Of a stretch of DNA of 64,000 nt, positions 37,109-46,981 are shown one piece after another. Position 1 is the first letter of the stretch. Each line of letters opens with the position of its first letter. Below the pieces are notes generated by a model. The model was not told the DNA's origin. It searched no databases and was given only the letters and a program-made list of their open reading frames with translations. The position numbers and the translations under genes are program-made. The stretch comes from an uncultured Alphaproteobacteria bacterium. GTDB taxonomy: Bacteria > Pseudomonadota > Alphaproteobacteria > Rhodobacterales > Rhodobacteraceae. Where the stretch lies: NCBI GenBank assembly GCA_902611605.1, contig CACMAH010000001.1:1-64000 (forward strand), read 5' to 3'.

Positions 37109-37117
37109 ATTATAGCA
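37109..37117 (-). promoter_or_regulatory. extended -10 promoter for carD
   Basis: Minus strand TGCTATAAT: a perfect TATAAT (37109-37114) with the TGn extension. No good -35 box is present, as usual for extended -10 promoters. Transcription would begin near 37101-37103, placing the hairpin at the very 5' end of the transcript. Confidence 0.55.
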
Positions 37118-37221
37118 ATACTGAAATGATTATAATGAATTTATAATCTAAAGATTCTAGTTTATAACACTTTTAATAAAAAAAATCAACTTTTTGAGAT
37201 TTATAGACTTTAAATTGTAGT

Positions 37222-37560
37222 TTAATCTCCCTCACCAGGATTTTCAGAAAAATATTTTTTTAATTTGTCATCTTCATCAGCTTTTGAATCAGCTTCTGGA
37301 AGAGGATCTTTTCTAATCGTAATTACTGGCCATAACTCGGAATATTTTCTATTGAATTCCACCCAATCACTTGCACCTGGATCAGTATCAGGTTTAATTG
37401 CGTCAACAGGACATTCCGGTTCACAAACACCACAGTCAATACACTCATCAGGATGAATTACCAACATATTTTCACCCTCATAAAAACAATCAACAGGACA
37501 AACTTCTACACAATCCGTATATTTACAATCTATACAATTATCATTTACAATATATGTCAT
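37222..37560 (-). CDS. fdxA: seven-iron ferredoxin (3Fe-4S/4Fe-4S)
   Basis: 112 residues, FdxA length. Cys9, Cys17 and Cys50 match the 3Fe-4S ligands and Cys21, Cys40, Cys43 and Cys46 the 4Fe-4S ligands of Azotobacter ferredoxin I; Cys12 and Cys25 are extra. The segments [13 protein letters not shown] and [16 protein letters not shown] are textbook. The C-terminal 40 residues hold the acidic tail [14 protein letters not shown]. It is a low-potential electron carrier, seen near carD in this class. Confidence 0.95.
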   Translation of the reverse strand: MTYIVNDNCIDCKYTDCVEVCPVDCFYEGENMLVIHPDECIDCGVCEPECPVDAIKPDTDPGASDWVEFNRKYSELWPVITIRKDPLPEADSKADEDDKLKKYFSENPGEGD

Positions 37561-37653
37561 TCAATTACTCATTCGAAATAACGTTATTTTACTATTAGAT
37601 TACAACTGTCATACATGTAGTCAATTTATTTAGTTTAAAAAGATTTACAAATG

Positions 37654-38028
37654 TTATTTAATTAAATTCCCAAAATTTTTAAGCTTTGACAATGCTCTTC
37701 TATCCTTTTTATTTGGACGTGAAGAGTTTTTAAAAGCATCAATCACATTATTTTTATTTTTTACAAGATCTGTAATTACACTACTTTTCTTTTCATACAA
37801 AAATTTTGCTTTCTCATAGCCTTCTCTTTTTTCAGCAAAGCTTTTTACTTTAATTCTTATTATATCATGAGAGTTTTTGATTAGAATATCATCTTCTAAT
37901 TTTAAAAGTTGAGATTGCTTTTTTATTACTAATCCGTTTAAAAAAATCAATTTTTTTTCAATTGCCCTTAAAACTTTAGTCCTAGTTTTAAAAAACCGAG
38001 CAAAAACCAGCCATTTATCAATTCTCAA
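37654..38028 (-). CDS. S4-domain RNA-binding protein (Hsp15-like)
   Basis: 124 residues. The S4 domain occupies about residues 1-60: RIDKWLVFARFFKTRT, then LIFLNGLVIKKQSQLLKLEDDI. Basic, lysine-rich C-terminus (RPNKKDRRALSKLKNFG). Hsp15 rescues 50S subunits carrying stalled nascent chains; in Alphaproteobacteria the gene follows the SUV3-like helicase. Start is TTG overlapping the helicase TGA (TTGA). Confidence 0.88.
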   Translation of the reverse strand: MRIDKWLVFARFFKTRTKVLRAIEKKLIFLNGLVIKKQSQLLKLEDDILIKNSHDIIRIKVKSFAEKREGYEKAKFLYEKKSSVITDLVKNKNNVIDAFKNSSRPNKKDRRALSKLKNFGNLIK

Positions 38029-40745
38029 TTAAATTTATCCTTATTATCTTTTATTAAAGATGCTAGGGCAGCAAATGGATTATTTGGATCTAGTCTTTTC
38101 CTATCTTTATTTTTTTTTATTTTAAAATTATTTTTATTTTTAATTTCTATAGCCTTAGTATGATTATTTTTATTTTTTGTACGCTTGTTAAAAGTTTTAC
38201 TTATTTTTATTTTTTTAAAATCAAATTTGAAAATAATTTGATTAGGGTTAATTTCATCAAGATCTAATTTTGCTTCAGGTAGGCCTAAATTTTTATCTTT
38301 ATCATTATTTTGAATAATATTTTTTAAATTTTTTTCTTTATCTATTCCTAAGGTTTTGATTTCTGTAAGTGGAATATTTTCGGATTTATAACCCAAATTT
38401 TCTAAAATATCCTTTAATTGAATAAAGCTAAGACCTGTAATTGACAACATTTCTGAATTTGCCTTAAATCCTTTTTTTGTATCTTGAGCCCTTATCAAAT
38501 CTGCTAACCTCTCTAACATATCAATTCTTATAGCCCTTGATCCAAGATTTTTAAATCCAGCAACCTCATAATAGGTGTTTTCAACTCCATCTAATATTGG
38601 AATAGTAACTAACCCTGGTAAAGGAGGATCAATACTCTTTTCTACTTGAGTAAATATTTTCCACAAAGTCATCCTTAACCTTGTAGGTTCTGGTTTTAAA
38701 AATAATGGGTGATAAACACTATACTGACCAAATCTAAATCCATATTTTCTAAATTTTGATCTACAATCTTGATCAAGACTGTTAACTTCCTTTTTCACAT
38801 GGACTCTTGATAAAACCCCCAAATGCTCACTCATTATGAAAACCAACCCAGAAGAAATACCAACAATTTCTTTGTCGTCTATAATTGAGAAGAGTGAGGA
38901 AAAATTTTGTTTGATATAGTTATTTACAAAATATTCAATACGGGTTTTTATTTTTTCTACAATTGAAGATGGAACAATATCAGAGATAATAGGTATAACA
39001 AAGGGTTTATATATTAAATTTCCTCTTTCTAGTTTTCCAATTATATTTTTTTGCCAAATAATCTCTCCCAAATTATTAATTGAGAATTCTGTATCAGGAG
39101 TTTCATATAATTGGTTAACTATATTTTTTATTTTAGAAACAACAATGTCTTTAGTAATCAATAGCAATCTTTTTTTCTCTATTGAACTTTCAGTATTGTT
39201 AAAAATAAAATTTAAACCTTCAACTCTCCCGATTATTTGATTTTCAACAATTAAATCATTATCTTGATTAAATTCTGCGTTCAACTTTCCTCTTTCCCTA
39301 ATTTTTTTTAATAGTACTGTTGTTCTTCTATCAATAAAGCGCTCAATAAGAAGTTGATGAAGCTTATCTGATAATTTTTCTTCGATTGATTTTGCAGCTT
39401 TTTGTAAAAATGACGGATTTTCGAGCCAGCTACCTCTATTAGCCACATAATTCCATGTTCTAATATATGATAATCTCCTAGATATTTTTTCAATTTCACC
39501 ATCATATTTATCTAATGATATAATTTTTTTTTCAAGCCATGTTTCAGGTAATTCACCTTTATCAATTAATAATAAAAAAATTTCAGTTAGAATTTGTACA
39601 TGATCTGTTAAAGAAATTTTTCTATAATCTGGTATTTGACATACAGTCCATAAAAGTTTTACATCTTTAATATTTAGTATTTTTTCATATATCAATTGAT
39701 TTTCTGACATCATCTTAAAAGTGCTAAGGTCAGTACTTTCTCTAGATTTCATCAAATCTATCATTTTTGGCTTAATATTTAAAGATTCAATTAGAGAGTT
39801 AAGGTTCTCAAAAGATAAATTTGAATTTCTCCATTGAATTTTCTTTATATCTAAAAAACGATGGTTTTCTATATTATTGATTACATCATATGTTAATTGC
39901 TCACAATTAGCTGTAGTACCGAATGTACCGTCAGTTGTATATCTGCCAGCCCTTCCAGCAATTTGAGCTAGCTCATTAACATAAAGTTTTCTGTGATTAA
40001 ATCCATCAAATTTGGTTAAACTTGCAAAAGAGACATTTGCTAAATCTAAGTTTAAACCCATACCTATTGCATCAGTAGCCACAAGATAATCAACCTCACC
40101 ACTTTGGTATAAAGCAACCTGTGAATTTCTAGTTTTGGGAGATAACCCACCTGTAACAATAGCAGCTCCACCTTTTTCTCTTCTTATTATTTCTGCAATA
40201 GCATAAACTTCCTCAACAGAAAAACAAACTATTGCAGACCTGGGTTGAATTTTGTTTATCTTTCTAGAATCTGAATAAGTAAGTTTTGACAATCTCTTTC
40301 TAGATAAAAATTCAACATCTGGTAAAATTTTAGATAGTATTCTTTTTATAGAACTAGAACCTAAAAAAATAGTTTCCTTTTTTCCCCTAAGGTTAAACAA
40401 CCTGTCAGTAAAAATATGACCTCTATCAAGATCGGCACATAATTGAATTTCATCAATTGCTACAAAATCAAGTGTTAGACTTACAGGCATTGCTTCAACT
40501 GTACAAATCCAATATCTTGGATTTTCAGGCATAATTCTTTCTTCACCAGTAATTAAAGCGACATTTTGTTTACCACATTTTTGAGAAACTTTCTCATAAA
40601 CTTCTCTTGCCAGTAATCTTAAAGGAAGGCCAATCATACCAGTTGGGTAATTAAGCATTTTCTCAATTGCAAAGAAAGTTTTTCCAGTATTAGTAGGACC
40701 TAATAATGCTTTTATATTTTTGTTTGAGTAAATTTTTTTAAGCAT
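38025..40745 (-). CDS. SUV3-like superfamily II RNA helicase
   Basis: 906 residues from the ATG at 40745 (a TTG one codon earlier is possible). Walker A GPTNTGKTF, motif Ia PLRLLAREV, motif II DEIQ (SUV3 type), SSS motif III, and later IVTGGLSPKTR, ATDAIGMGLNL and QIAGRAGRY. A long C-terminal region ends in a lysine-rich tail of about 60 residues. The DEIQ box and GPTNTGKT match mitochondrial SUV3, an exoribonuclease-associated helicase, and the alphaproteobacterial helicase of this synteny. Likely role in RNA turnover or ribosome assembly. Confidence 0.88.
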   Translation of the reverse strand: MLKKIYSNKNIKALLGPTNTGKTFFAIEKMLNYPTGMIGLPLRLLAREVYEKVSQKCGKQNVALITGEERIMPENPRYWICTVEAMPVSLTLDFVAIDEIQLCADLDRGHIFTDRLFNLRGKKETIFLGSSSIKRILSKILPDVEFLSRKRLSKLTYSDSRKINKIQPRSAIVCFSVEEVYAIAEIIRREKGGAAIVTGGLSPKTRNSQVALYQSGEVDYLVATDAIGMGLNLDLANVSFASLTKFDGFNHRKLYVNELAQIAGRAGRYTTDGTFGTTANCEQLTYDVINNIENHRFLDIKKIQWRNSNLSFENLNSLIESLNIKPKMIDLMKSRESTDLSTFKMMSENQLIYEKILNIKDVKLLWTVCQIPDYRKISLTDHVQILTEIFLLLIDKGELPETWLEKKIISLDKYDGEIEKISRRLSYIRTWNYVANRGSWLENPSFLQKAAKSIEEKLSDKLHQLLIERFIDRRTTVLLKKIRERGKLNAEFNQDNDLIVENQIIGRVEGLNFIFNNTESSIEKKRLLLITKDIVVSKIKNIVNQLYETPDTEFSINNLGEIIWQKNIIGKLERGNLIYKPFVIPIISDIVPSSIVEKIKTRIEYFVNNYIKQNFSSLFSIIDDKEIVGISSGLVFIMSEHLGVLSRVHVKKEVNSLDQDCRSKFRKYGFRFGQYSVYHPLFLKPEPTRLRMTLWKIFTQVEKSIDPPLPGLVTIPILDGVENTYYEVAGFKNLGSRAIRIDMLERLADLIRAQDTKKGFKANSEMLSITGLSFIQLKDILENLGYKSENIPLTEIKTLGIDKEKNLKNIIQNNDKDKNLGLPEAKLDLDEINPNQIIFKFDFKKIKISKTFNKRTKNKNNHTKAIEIKNKNNFKIKKNKDRKRLDPNNPFAALASLIKDNKDKFN

Positions 40746-40900
40746 CAATTATAAATTATTATCTACATCAAATAATAAGGTCTTGATTCTAATAACTACA
40801 AAAATTAATAAAAAATCAGAAACCAGAAATAAATTTCATTTTAAATTTTTGAGTTTCATTTTACAATAACTAAAACTTTGAAAAAATATAAGGAATTCTT

Positions 40901-41191
40901 ATGTCAAATATAATAGAAACAGCCATTAAGGCTCTGGAAGAAAAACTTCAAGATAAAAGTATCGATTTTAGTGCAAAATTTGAAATTGAAAATGAGGGAT
41001 CCATAGTTGTTGACAGTAATGGTGTTAGAGAATCTACTGAAGAAACAGATTGTACATTAATAGCAAGTGCTGAAACTTTTCAAAATATTTTAGAAGGAGA
41101 AATGAATCCAACTTCAGCGTTCATGGGGGGCAGTCTTAAAGTAGAAGGAAGTATGGGAGTAGCAATGCAGTTAGGTAATATCCTTGCCTAA
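40901..41191 (+). CDS. SCP2 sterol-carrier-domain protein
   Basis: 96 residues, a single SCP2 domain. The features are AKFEIENEGSIVVDSNGV, DCTLIASAETFQNILEGEMNPTSAFMGGSLKVEGSMGVAMQLGN, the last being the family hallmark. Binds hydrophobic ligands such as sterols, hopanoids or fatty acyl-CoA. Start ATG with an AAGGA site. It overlaps the hydrolase gene by eight bases. Confidence 0.9.
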   Translation: MSNIIETAIKALEEKLQDKSIDFSAKFEIENEGSIVVDSNGVRESTEETDCTLIASAETFQNILEGEMNPTSAFMGGSLKVEGSMGVAMQLGNILA

Positions 41192-42131
41192 AAGTACACT
41201 TAATCCTTTACCTAGATTAGGTATTAAACTCCTACCTGAAGGAGTACTTGATTATATTCAAACTGAAGACAGAAAATTCATAAGATACGGCTACTGGGAA
41301 AAAGGTAATAGAGGTATCGTAATAATTCTTACAGGAAGAACTGAATATATAGAAAAATATAATTTTGTAATTCAAGAATTTTTAGATAGAAACTTTTCGG
41401 TTTTGTGTTTTGACTGGAGAGGACAAGGTTTGTCACAAAGACCACATGGAAGAACAGATATAGGTCATGTAAAAGATTTCTTTGAATATCAAATAGACTT
41501 AGAAACTATATTAGAACACTTAAAAGATACTTTAAATCAAAAGCCCAAATTACTCTTAGCTCACAGCATGGGCGGCTGTATAGGTTTAAGGTATTTGTTA
41601 AGAGATACAACTTTTCAATCTGCTATTTTTTCTGCTCCTCTTTGGGGATTACCCGTATCAGATTTAACTGTTTCAATTTTAATTCCAATCTTTAATTTAG
41701 CAATTTCTATGGGCCTCGGTCTGCTAACTTATCCCTACAAAATTGATGGATTTAATATTCTTACTAAACCATTTGAAAGAAATTTATTAACAAAAAATAT
41801 AGATGCTTATAATGAAATGCGTGATAATTTACTAATAGATCCAAGGTTGGGTTTAGGACCGCCAACACTTAGTTGGCTAAAAGCCCTTAACGATGAATTA
41901 AATAAACTGGCGAAAATGCCTCCACCTGAAATACCTCAACTTACATTTTTGGGAGAATCTGACAAAGTGATTTCAAAAAAAGCCATTGAAAACCGAATGG
42001 CTAGAACTCCAATGGGTGAATTAAAAATTTTATCTGGCGCAATGCATGAAGTATTTTTTGAAACATTAGATATAAAAGAAATAATCTGGGAAGAGATTGA
42101 TAAATTTTTGAACAAAAATTTTCCTTATTAA
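41184..42131 (+). CDS. alpha/beta hydrolase (lysophospholipase / monoglyceride lipase-like)
   Basis: 315 residues. Nucleophile elbow AHSMGGCIG, oxyanion strand ILTGRTEY, acid GESDKVIS and histidine in LSGAMHEVFFE. The CFDWRGQGLSQRPHG segment is typical of the PldB/monoacylglycerol lipase group. The TTG start overlaps the SCP2 gene, suggesting lipid-linked function. Cytoplasmic; no signal peptide. Confidence 0.85.
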   Translation: MPKSTLNPLPRLGIKLLPEGVLDYIQTEDRKFIRYGYWEKGNRGIVIILTGRTEYIEKYNFVIQEFLDRNFSVLCFDWRGQGLSQRPHGRTDIGHVKDFFEYQIDLETILEHLKDTLNQKPKLLLAHSMGGCIGLRYLLRDTTFQSAIFSAPLWGLPVSDLTVSILIPIFNLAISMGLGLLTYPYKIDGFNILTKPFERNLLTKNIDAYNEMRDNLLIDPRLGLGPPTLSWLKALNDELNKLAKMPPPEIPQLTFLGESDKVISKKAIENRMARTPMGELKILSGAMHEVFFETLDIKEIIWEEIDKFLNKNFPY

Positions 42132-42156
42132 AAAAATAATTAATAAGTAAAGCTTA

Positions 42157-42939
42157 CTAAATATATTTAGATAGTATTTCCAAAGCTTCTTTATGAACAT
42201 GATCACTTCCACAAGCTAATATTCGTCCATCACTAAAATTATTACCACCTCTCCAATCTGAAAAAAATCCTCCTGCGGATTTGATCACACAAAGGGGTGC
42301 CTGTATATCATAGAATTGCATAGAGGATTCAACTATAAGATCAATATTACCATATGCTAATAATCCATATGCATAAGCATCCAGAGAATATCTTGAAAGT
42401 CTACAATAACTTCTTAATTTTGACATAGCAAAATTTTCAAGATTGGTCCCCATATTTGGATCAGTAGTATGAATAATCGCATTAGAAATTTTTTTACAAT
42501 TTTTTACAAAAATTTTATTCGTCTTACTTTTATGCAAATAATTACAAGAATTATTAAATCCAATAAACATTTCATCGGTAAAAGGCTGGTATATGATGCC
42601 AAAAAGATGCTTGTCTCCTTCATTTAAAGAAATCAGTACTGTCCAAGAGGTTTGTCCTGCCATAAAACCTCTCGTCCCATCTATTGGATCTATTATCCAT
42701 GAGAAGCCACTGGAACCCCTGACATCAATATTTTCTTCGCCAATTATAGTATCATTAGGTCTATGTTGAAGAATTAAATTCTTAATAATATTTTCTGCAT
42801 TTATATCAGCTTTTGATACAGGATCAAAATGGGTCTGAGATTTGTTATCAAAATCTAAATTCGGCTTTCTAAAATATTTCATTGCCTCTTTTCCACCAGC
42901 AATTGCAACCTTTTTACCTAAATTAATTAAATCTTGCAT
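42157..42939 (-). CDS. inositol-monophosphatase family phosphatase
   Basis: 260 residues. Metal-binding motifs IIGEENID (the GEE site) and IDPIDGTRGFMAGQ, plus a C-terminal YDIQAPLCVIKSAGG where the WDxAA motif sits. The family splits inositol phosphates or histidinol phosphate (HisN) with magnesium. The GTRGFMAGQTSWTVLI segment resembles the histidinol-phosphatase/CysQ group in Alphaproteobacteria. Exact substrate unknown. Confidence 0.85.
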   Translation of the reverse strand: MQDLINLGKKVAIAGGKEAMKYFRKPNLDFDNKSQTHFDPVSKADINAENIIKNLILQHRPNDTIIGEENIDVRGSSGFSWIIDPIDGTRGFMAGQTSWTVLISLNEGDKHLFGIIYQPFTDEMFIGFNNSCNYLHKSKTNKIFVKNCKKISNAIIHTTDPNMGTNLENFAMSKLRSYCRLSRYSLDAYAYGLLAYGNIDLIVESSMQFYDIQAPLCVIKSAGGFFSDWRGGNNFSDGRILACGSDHVHKEALEILSKYI

Positions 42940-42991
42940 CTTATTTGTTTTTAAAAAATTTTATTAATATCAATTTAATTTGATAAGAAAA

Positions 42992-43657
42992 TTAATTCGT
43001 ATTATTAAAGCTGTCTATAAAATTAGTAATAGTAGGTAGAATTTCCTGTACTATAATTTCAACTCCTTTTTCATTAGGATGTAACATATCTTCCTGAAGA
43101 TAGAGAGATAAATCCTCTTCTTTATTTAAAATTGGAGCCATTAAATCTGGGTATAAAAATAACTCAAACTCATCTGCTAAGTTAGAGAACATAACATCAA
43201 ATTCATTTTTATATTCTTTTCCATAGTTTTCAATTGACTTTATACCTATCAAAAGTATTGGCAAATTATTTTCTTTAACTTTCATTATTATTTTAGATAA
43301 GTTTTCCTTCGAAAAGCTTGGTGGTATTCCTCTTAACATATCATTAGCTCCAAGAGAAATAGCTACAGCATTTATATCATCAGTAATACTCCAATCAATT
43401 CTTGAAAGTCCACCTGCAGTTGTATCTCCCGATACACCACCATTTATCAGGAGAATATTAACTTTTTTTTCCAATAATTTTTTTTGTAACTGATTTACAA
43501 AACCTTTATCTTTTGGCAGTCCATATCCTTGAATTAGGCTATCACCTATGATTATTAATCTGGAGTTCTCTAATTTTTCTGTCGCATTTGTAAAGGAGTG
43601 AATAAACAAAAAGAATAAAACTAAAGATATCTTATTGTAATTAAAAATTATACTCAT
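42992..43657 (-). CDS. tesA: SGNH arylesterase/acyl-CoA thioesterase I (TesA)
   Basis: 221 residues with an N-terminal signal peptide (ISLVLFFLFIHSFTNA). SGNH blocks: IIGDSLIQGYGL (Ser), GGVSGDTTAGG (Gly), LGANDMLRG (Asn) and DMLHPNEKG (Asp-His). Periplasmic esterase, TesA type. Divergent from ybbA, 31 bases apart, exactly as in E. coli. Confidence 0.9.
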   Translation of the reverse strand: MSIIFNYNKISLVLFFLFIHSFTNATEKLENSRLIIIGDSLIQGYGLPKDKGFVNQLQKKLLEKKVNILLINGGVSGDTTAGGLSRIDWSITDDINAVAISLGANDMLRGIPPSFSKENLSKIIMKVKENNLPILLIGIKSIENYGKEYKNEFDVMFSNLADEFELFLYPDLMAPILNKEEDLSLYLQEDMLHPNEKGVEIIVQEILPTITNFIDSFNNTN

Positions 43658-43688
43658 ATATCAATTGCACCTATTAAAACTGGCTAAG

Positions 43689-44372
43689 ATGAAAAAAAAG
43701 ATACTCATCCAAACTACTGATTTAAGTTTATCATTTCCATCAGCATCTGGTAAACTACAAATTCTAAATTCAGTAAATTTTTCACTATTTGAAGAAGAAA
43801 CTGTGGCACTTGTTGGACCATCAGGTTCAGGAAAATCTTCTTTATTAATGTTATTGGGTGGTCTTGAAGATAGTGAATCTGGTTCAATTATTGTTAATGG
43901 TAGTGAAATTACTAAATTATCTGAAGACCAATTAACTAACTTAAGAAAAAATACAATTGGAATAATATTTCAATCTTTCCACTTAATTCCCACAATCACA
44001 GCCCTTGATAATGTATCTATTCCCTTAGAATTAGCAGGTTATTTAAATGTAAAAAATAGAGCAATTGAAATTCTTAATGAAGTTGGCTTAGAAAAAAGAT
44101 TAAACCACTTTCCTTCTCAGTTATCTGGAGGAGAACAACAAAGAGTTGCAATTGCAAGAGCCTTAGCAATAAAACCAAAAATTATTTTAGCAGACGAACC
44201 TACTGGAAATTTAGATCAAAATACTGGGTTAAAAATTATTGATCTTCTTTTTAGTTTAAATAAAAAAAATAAAAGTAGCCTAGTTATAGTAACTCACTCA
44301 ACTGAACTTGCAAAAAAATGTCAAAGGCAAGTTAAATTAGAGAATGGAAAAACAATAGAAAGTCACCGGTAA
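43689..44372 (+). CDS. ybbA: ABC exporter ATP-binding protein (YbbA-like)
   Basis: 227 residues from ATG 43689 (a TTG at 43665 would add eight). Walker A GPSGSGKSS, Q-loop IIFQSFHLIPTITA, signature SGGEQQRVAIARAL, Walker B IILADEPTGNLDQ, switch VTHSTELA. LolD/YbbA type. It precedes the FtsX-like permease by a five-base gap. E. coli YbbAP is an exporter of unresolved cargo near TesA. Confidence 0.9.
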   Translation: MKKKILIQTTDLSLSFPSASGKLQILNSVNFSLFEEETVALVGPSGSGKSSLLMLLGGLEDSESGSIIVNGSEITKLSEDQLTNLRKNTIGIIFQSFHLIPTITALDNVSIPLELAGYLNVKNRAIEILNEVGLEKRLNHFPSQLSGGEQQRVAIARALAIKPKIILADEPTGNLDQNTGLKIIDLLFSLNKKNKSSLVIVTHSTELAKKCQRQVKLENGKTIESHR

Positions 44373-44377
44373 CAATC

Positions 44378-46918
44378 TTGTCTAATCTATCGATAATAAA
44401 ATTTGCTTTTAAAGATTTAAGAGGTGGTTTAAGTAAATTTTGGATTTTTTTTATTTGTCTATTTTTTGGTGTACTTACTATTTCGTCAATTGGAACTTTT
44501 AGGGAAAGTATTAAAGAGGGATTACAAACAGAAGCATCTGAAATATTAGGCGGTGATATATCCCTTACTCTTGCTTATAGAGGTGCATCATCAGACGAAT
44601 TAAATGAAATAAAAAAAATTTCTTCTTCTTTCACAGAGGTTATTACTTTCAGAAGTATGGTTACTACAATTGATATTGGTGATGAATACAACCAAGCCTT
44701 AGTTCAAGTTAAAAGTGTAGATCAAAAATATCCATTAATAGGTAAAGTTACAATAGAACCAGAAATAAGTATAAAAGAGGCTTTAAAAAAAAATGGCGAT
44801 AATTATGGTATTTTAGTAGAAAATAATTTACTTGAACAACTAAATTTAGAGGTAGGTTCAAACTTAAAGCTTGGTGAATCTTTATACAAAATCAGAGGAA
44901 CCATGTCTAGTATTCCCGATATTGGCTCTAATGGTTTTAGTTTAGGCTCAAAAGTTATAGTAGATACTAATTCATTAAAAAATTCAGGATTGTTAAAACA
45001 AGGTACCCTTTTTGAAACAAATTACTATCTCAAAATTTCAAATAATAAAGATTTAGAAGCTGTAAAATCTCTTTTCTTAAAAAAGTTTTATGGCAAAGGC
45101 TTTCGCTGGAGAGATACTAGAAATCCAGCTCCTGGTATCGAAGCAGTAGTAAATCGGTTGTATTTCTTTCTCACTATTTTGGGTATGTCTGGTTTAATTA
45201 TCGGTGGTGTTGGAGTTAGTACTTCTGTTACTTCTTACTTAAATATTAAAAGAGGAACTATAGCAACATTAAAAACTATAGGTGCAACAAATAGCATATT
45301 GACTAGAATTTACTTAATTCAAATTTTGGCAATGTCATTTGTAGGAACTTCACTAGGCGCCATAACAGGTAGCTATCTGTTAAAATTAGCTGAACCTTCA
45401 CTTAATGCTGTTATTCCATTCCCCTTAAAAGTAGAGGTATTTATTCAGCCAATTTTAATTTCCCTTATACTGGGTATTCTTATAAGCTTAATTTTTTCCT
45501 TAATTCCTCTTTTTAACTTTTGCGATAAAAAAATTACAGACCTATATAGATCCCATAGTCTTAATAGTAGGTTGGAATTACCTAATTTACGTCAATTACT
45601 CTATATGTTTGGACTTATTTTTACTCTAATCATAATTATTTTGCTTATCTCTCCTGATATAACGTTAGCTCTTTGGTTTATTTTTGGATCAATATTTTCT
45701 TTTATCATTTTAAATTTGATGTCCTTATTCCTGAAGCACTCAACTAAAAAATTAATTACTACTAATAAAATTAATAAAATGCTTTCATTAAAATTGGCTT
45801 TGGCATCAATTGGTAGTGAAAATGGTGAAAATAAATCCGTCTTATTATCTATAGGGATTGGACTTATAATTCTTGCAACTATGGGCCAAATTGAAAAAAA
45901 TTTACAATACACGCTTACTAACGATATACCTAAAAAAGCACCATTATATTTTTTGATTGATATTCAAAAAAATCAAAAAGAAAGTTTGATTGATTCATTA
46001 AAAGAAAAAAAATTAATTTCTGACATTAAAACTGCTCCTATGCTTAGAGGTTTCATTACCAAGATAAATAATAAGGATGTGTCTGAATTAAAGATAGATC
46101 ATTGGGCTCTTAGAGGGGATAGGGGAATTACCTATGAAAACAAACCTACCACTGCTGAAAAAATAACTAAAGGTGAATGGTGGCCATCAAATTATGAAGG
46201 ACCACCACTAGTTAGTTTTGCTCAGAATGAAGCAAGTGAACTTGGCTTAAAAATTGGTGATACAATAACCGTCAATATTTTAGGAAGAGATTTGACAGGA
46301 ACTATTTATAGTTTTAGAGAAGTAAATTTTGCAACAATGGGAATAAATTTTTTAATGGTTTTTAACCCTAGCGCACTCATAAATGCTCCTCATACTAATA
46401 TTGCAACTATCTATGCACCTAAGAAATATGAAACAGAGATTATTAAAATCATAACTCAAAAATTTCCTAACGTTACATCAGTATCTGTAGGAGAAACAGT
46501 TAAAAAAGTAAAAGATATTATTTTGAAATCTTCATTAATTATTAAGTGGTGTGCTGCACTAATTATATTTCTGGGTTTTTTCGTCATTATTGGAGCACTT
46601 TCGACTTCTGAACAAAATAGGATTTTTGAGTCTTCTATTTTAAAAACACTTGGAGCTTCAAAAAAAATTATATTGTTATCTATTCTATTACGCTCTGTAA
46701 TTATTGGTAGCTTTGCAGGCTTAGTTGCAATAATCTTAGGTGCAATAATGTCGTGGGTAGTCATTTCGTATTTTTTAAATAGTGAATTTTCTTTTTTTGT
46801 ATCTTCTGCAATTTGGATAACATTAACTGGTATATTTATTTCACTAATTACAAGTACTTTTTTTGCTATTAAACCAATAAATTCAAAACCTGCAAAAATT
46901 TTAAAAACAATTGATTAA
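44378..46918 (+). CDS. ybbP: FtsX-domain ABC permease (YbbP-like)
   Basis: 846 residues from a TTG start. N-terminal helix near residue 20-45, periplasmic domain, helices near 260-375, second domain set near 400-490, another periplasmic domain with ALRGDRGITYE, GEWWPSNYEGPPLVSFAQ and GRDLTGTIYSFREVNF, and a C-terminal helix triplet. The sequence order and the tesA-ybbA neighbours fit YbbP. Confidence 0.88.
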   Translation: MSNLSIIKFAFKDLRGGLSKFWIFFICLFFGVLTISSIGTFRESIKEGLQTEASEILGGDISLTLAYRGASSDELNEIKKISSSFTEVITFRSMVTTIDIGDEYNQALVQVKSVDQKYPLIGKVTIEPEISIKEALKKNGDNYGILVENNLLEQLNLEVGSNLKLGESLYKIRGTMSSIPDIGSNGFSLGSKVIVDTNSLKNSGLLKQGTLFETNYYLKISNNKDLEAVKSLFLKKFYGKGFRWRDTRNPAPGIEAVVNRLYFFLTILGMSGLIIGGVGVSTSVTSYLNIKRGTIATLKTIGATNSILTRIYLIQILAMSFVGTSLGAITGSYLLKLAEPSLNAVIPFPLKVEVFIQPILISLILGILISLIFSLIPLFNFCDKKITDLYRSHSLNSRLELPNLRQLLYMFGLIFTLIIIILLISPDITLALWFIFGSIFSFIILNLMSLFLKHSTKKLITTNKINKMLSLKLALASIGSENGENKSVLLSIGIGLIILATMGQIEKNLQYTLTNDIPKKAPLYFLIDIQKNQKESLIDSLKEKKLISDIKTAPMLRGFITKINNKDVSELKIDHWALRGDRGITYENKPTTAEKITKGEWWPSNYEGPPLVSFAQNEASELGLKIGDTITVNILGRDLTGTIYSFREVNFATMGINFLMVFNPSALINAPHTNIATIYAPKKYETEIIKIITQKFPNVTSVSVGETVKKVKDIILKSSLIIKWCAALIIFLGFFVIIGALSTSEQNRIFESSILKTLGASKKIILLSILLRSVIIGSFAGLVAIILGAIMSWVVISYFLNSEFSFFVSSAIWITLTGIFISLITSTFFAIKPINSKPAKILKTID

Positions 46919-46952
46919 CCTTAAGTAAATCAAGAAAAAATTCAAAAAACTC

Positions 46953-46981
46953 TTGAAATTTTCATAAATAAATACGATATT
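46953..46981 (+). promoter_or_regulatory. possible promoter for the Bax-inhibitor-1 gene
   Basis: TTGAAA (46953-46958), 17-base spacer, GATATT (46976-46981). The -35 box is five of six and the -10 box four of six. It sits in the 99-base gap before the gene. Confidence 0.4.

Noticed and set aside
42120-42150. Hairpin CTTATTA/TAATAAG between convergent hydrolase and phosphatase genes
   Set aside because: Only A-T rich with one G-C pair and no T run on the plus strand; too weak to call a terminator.
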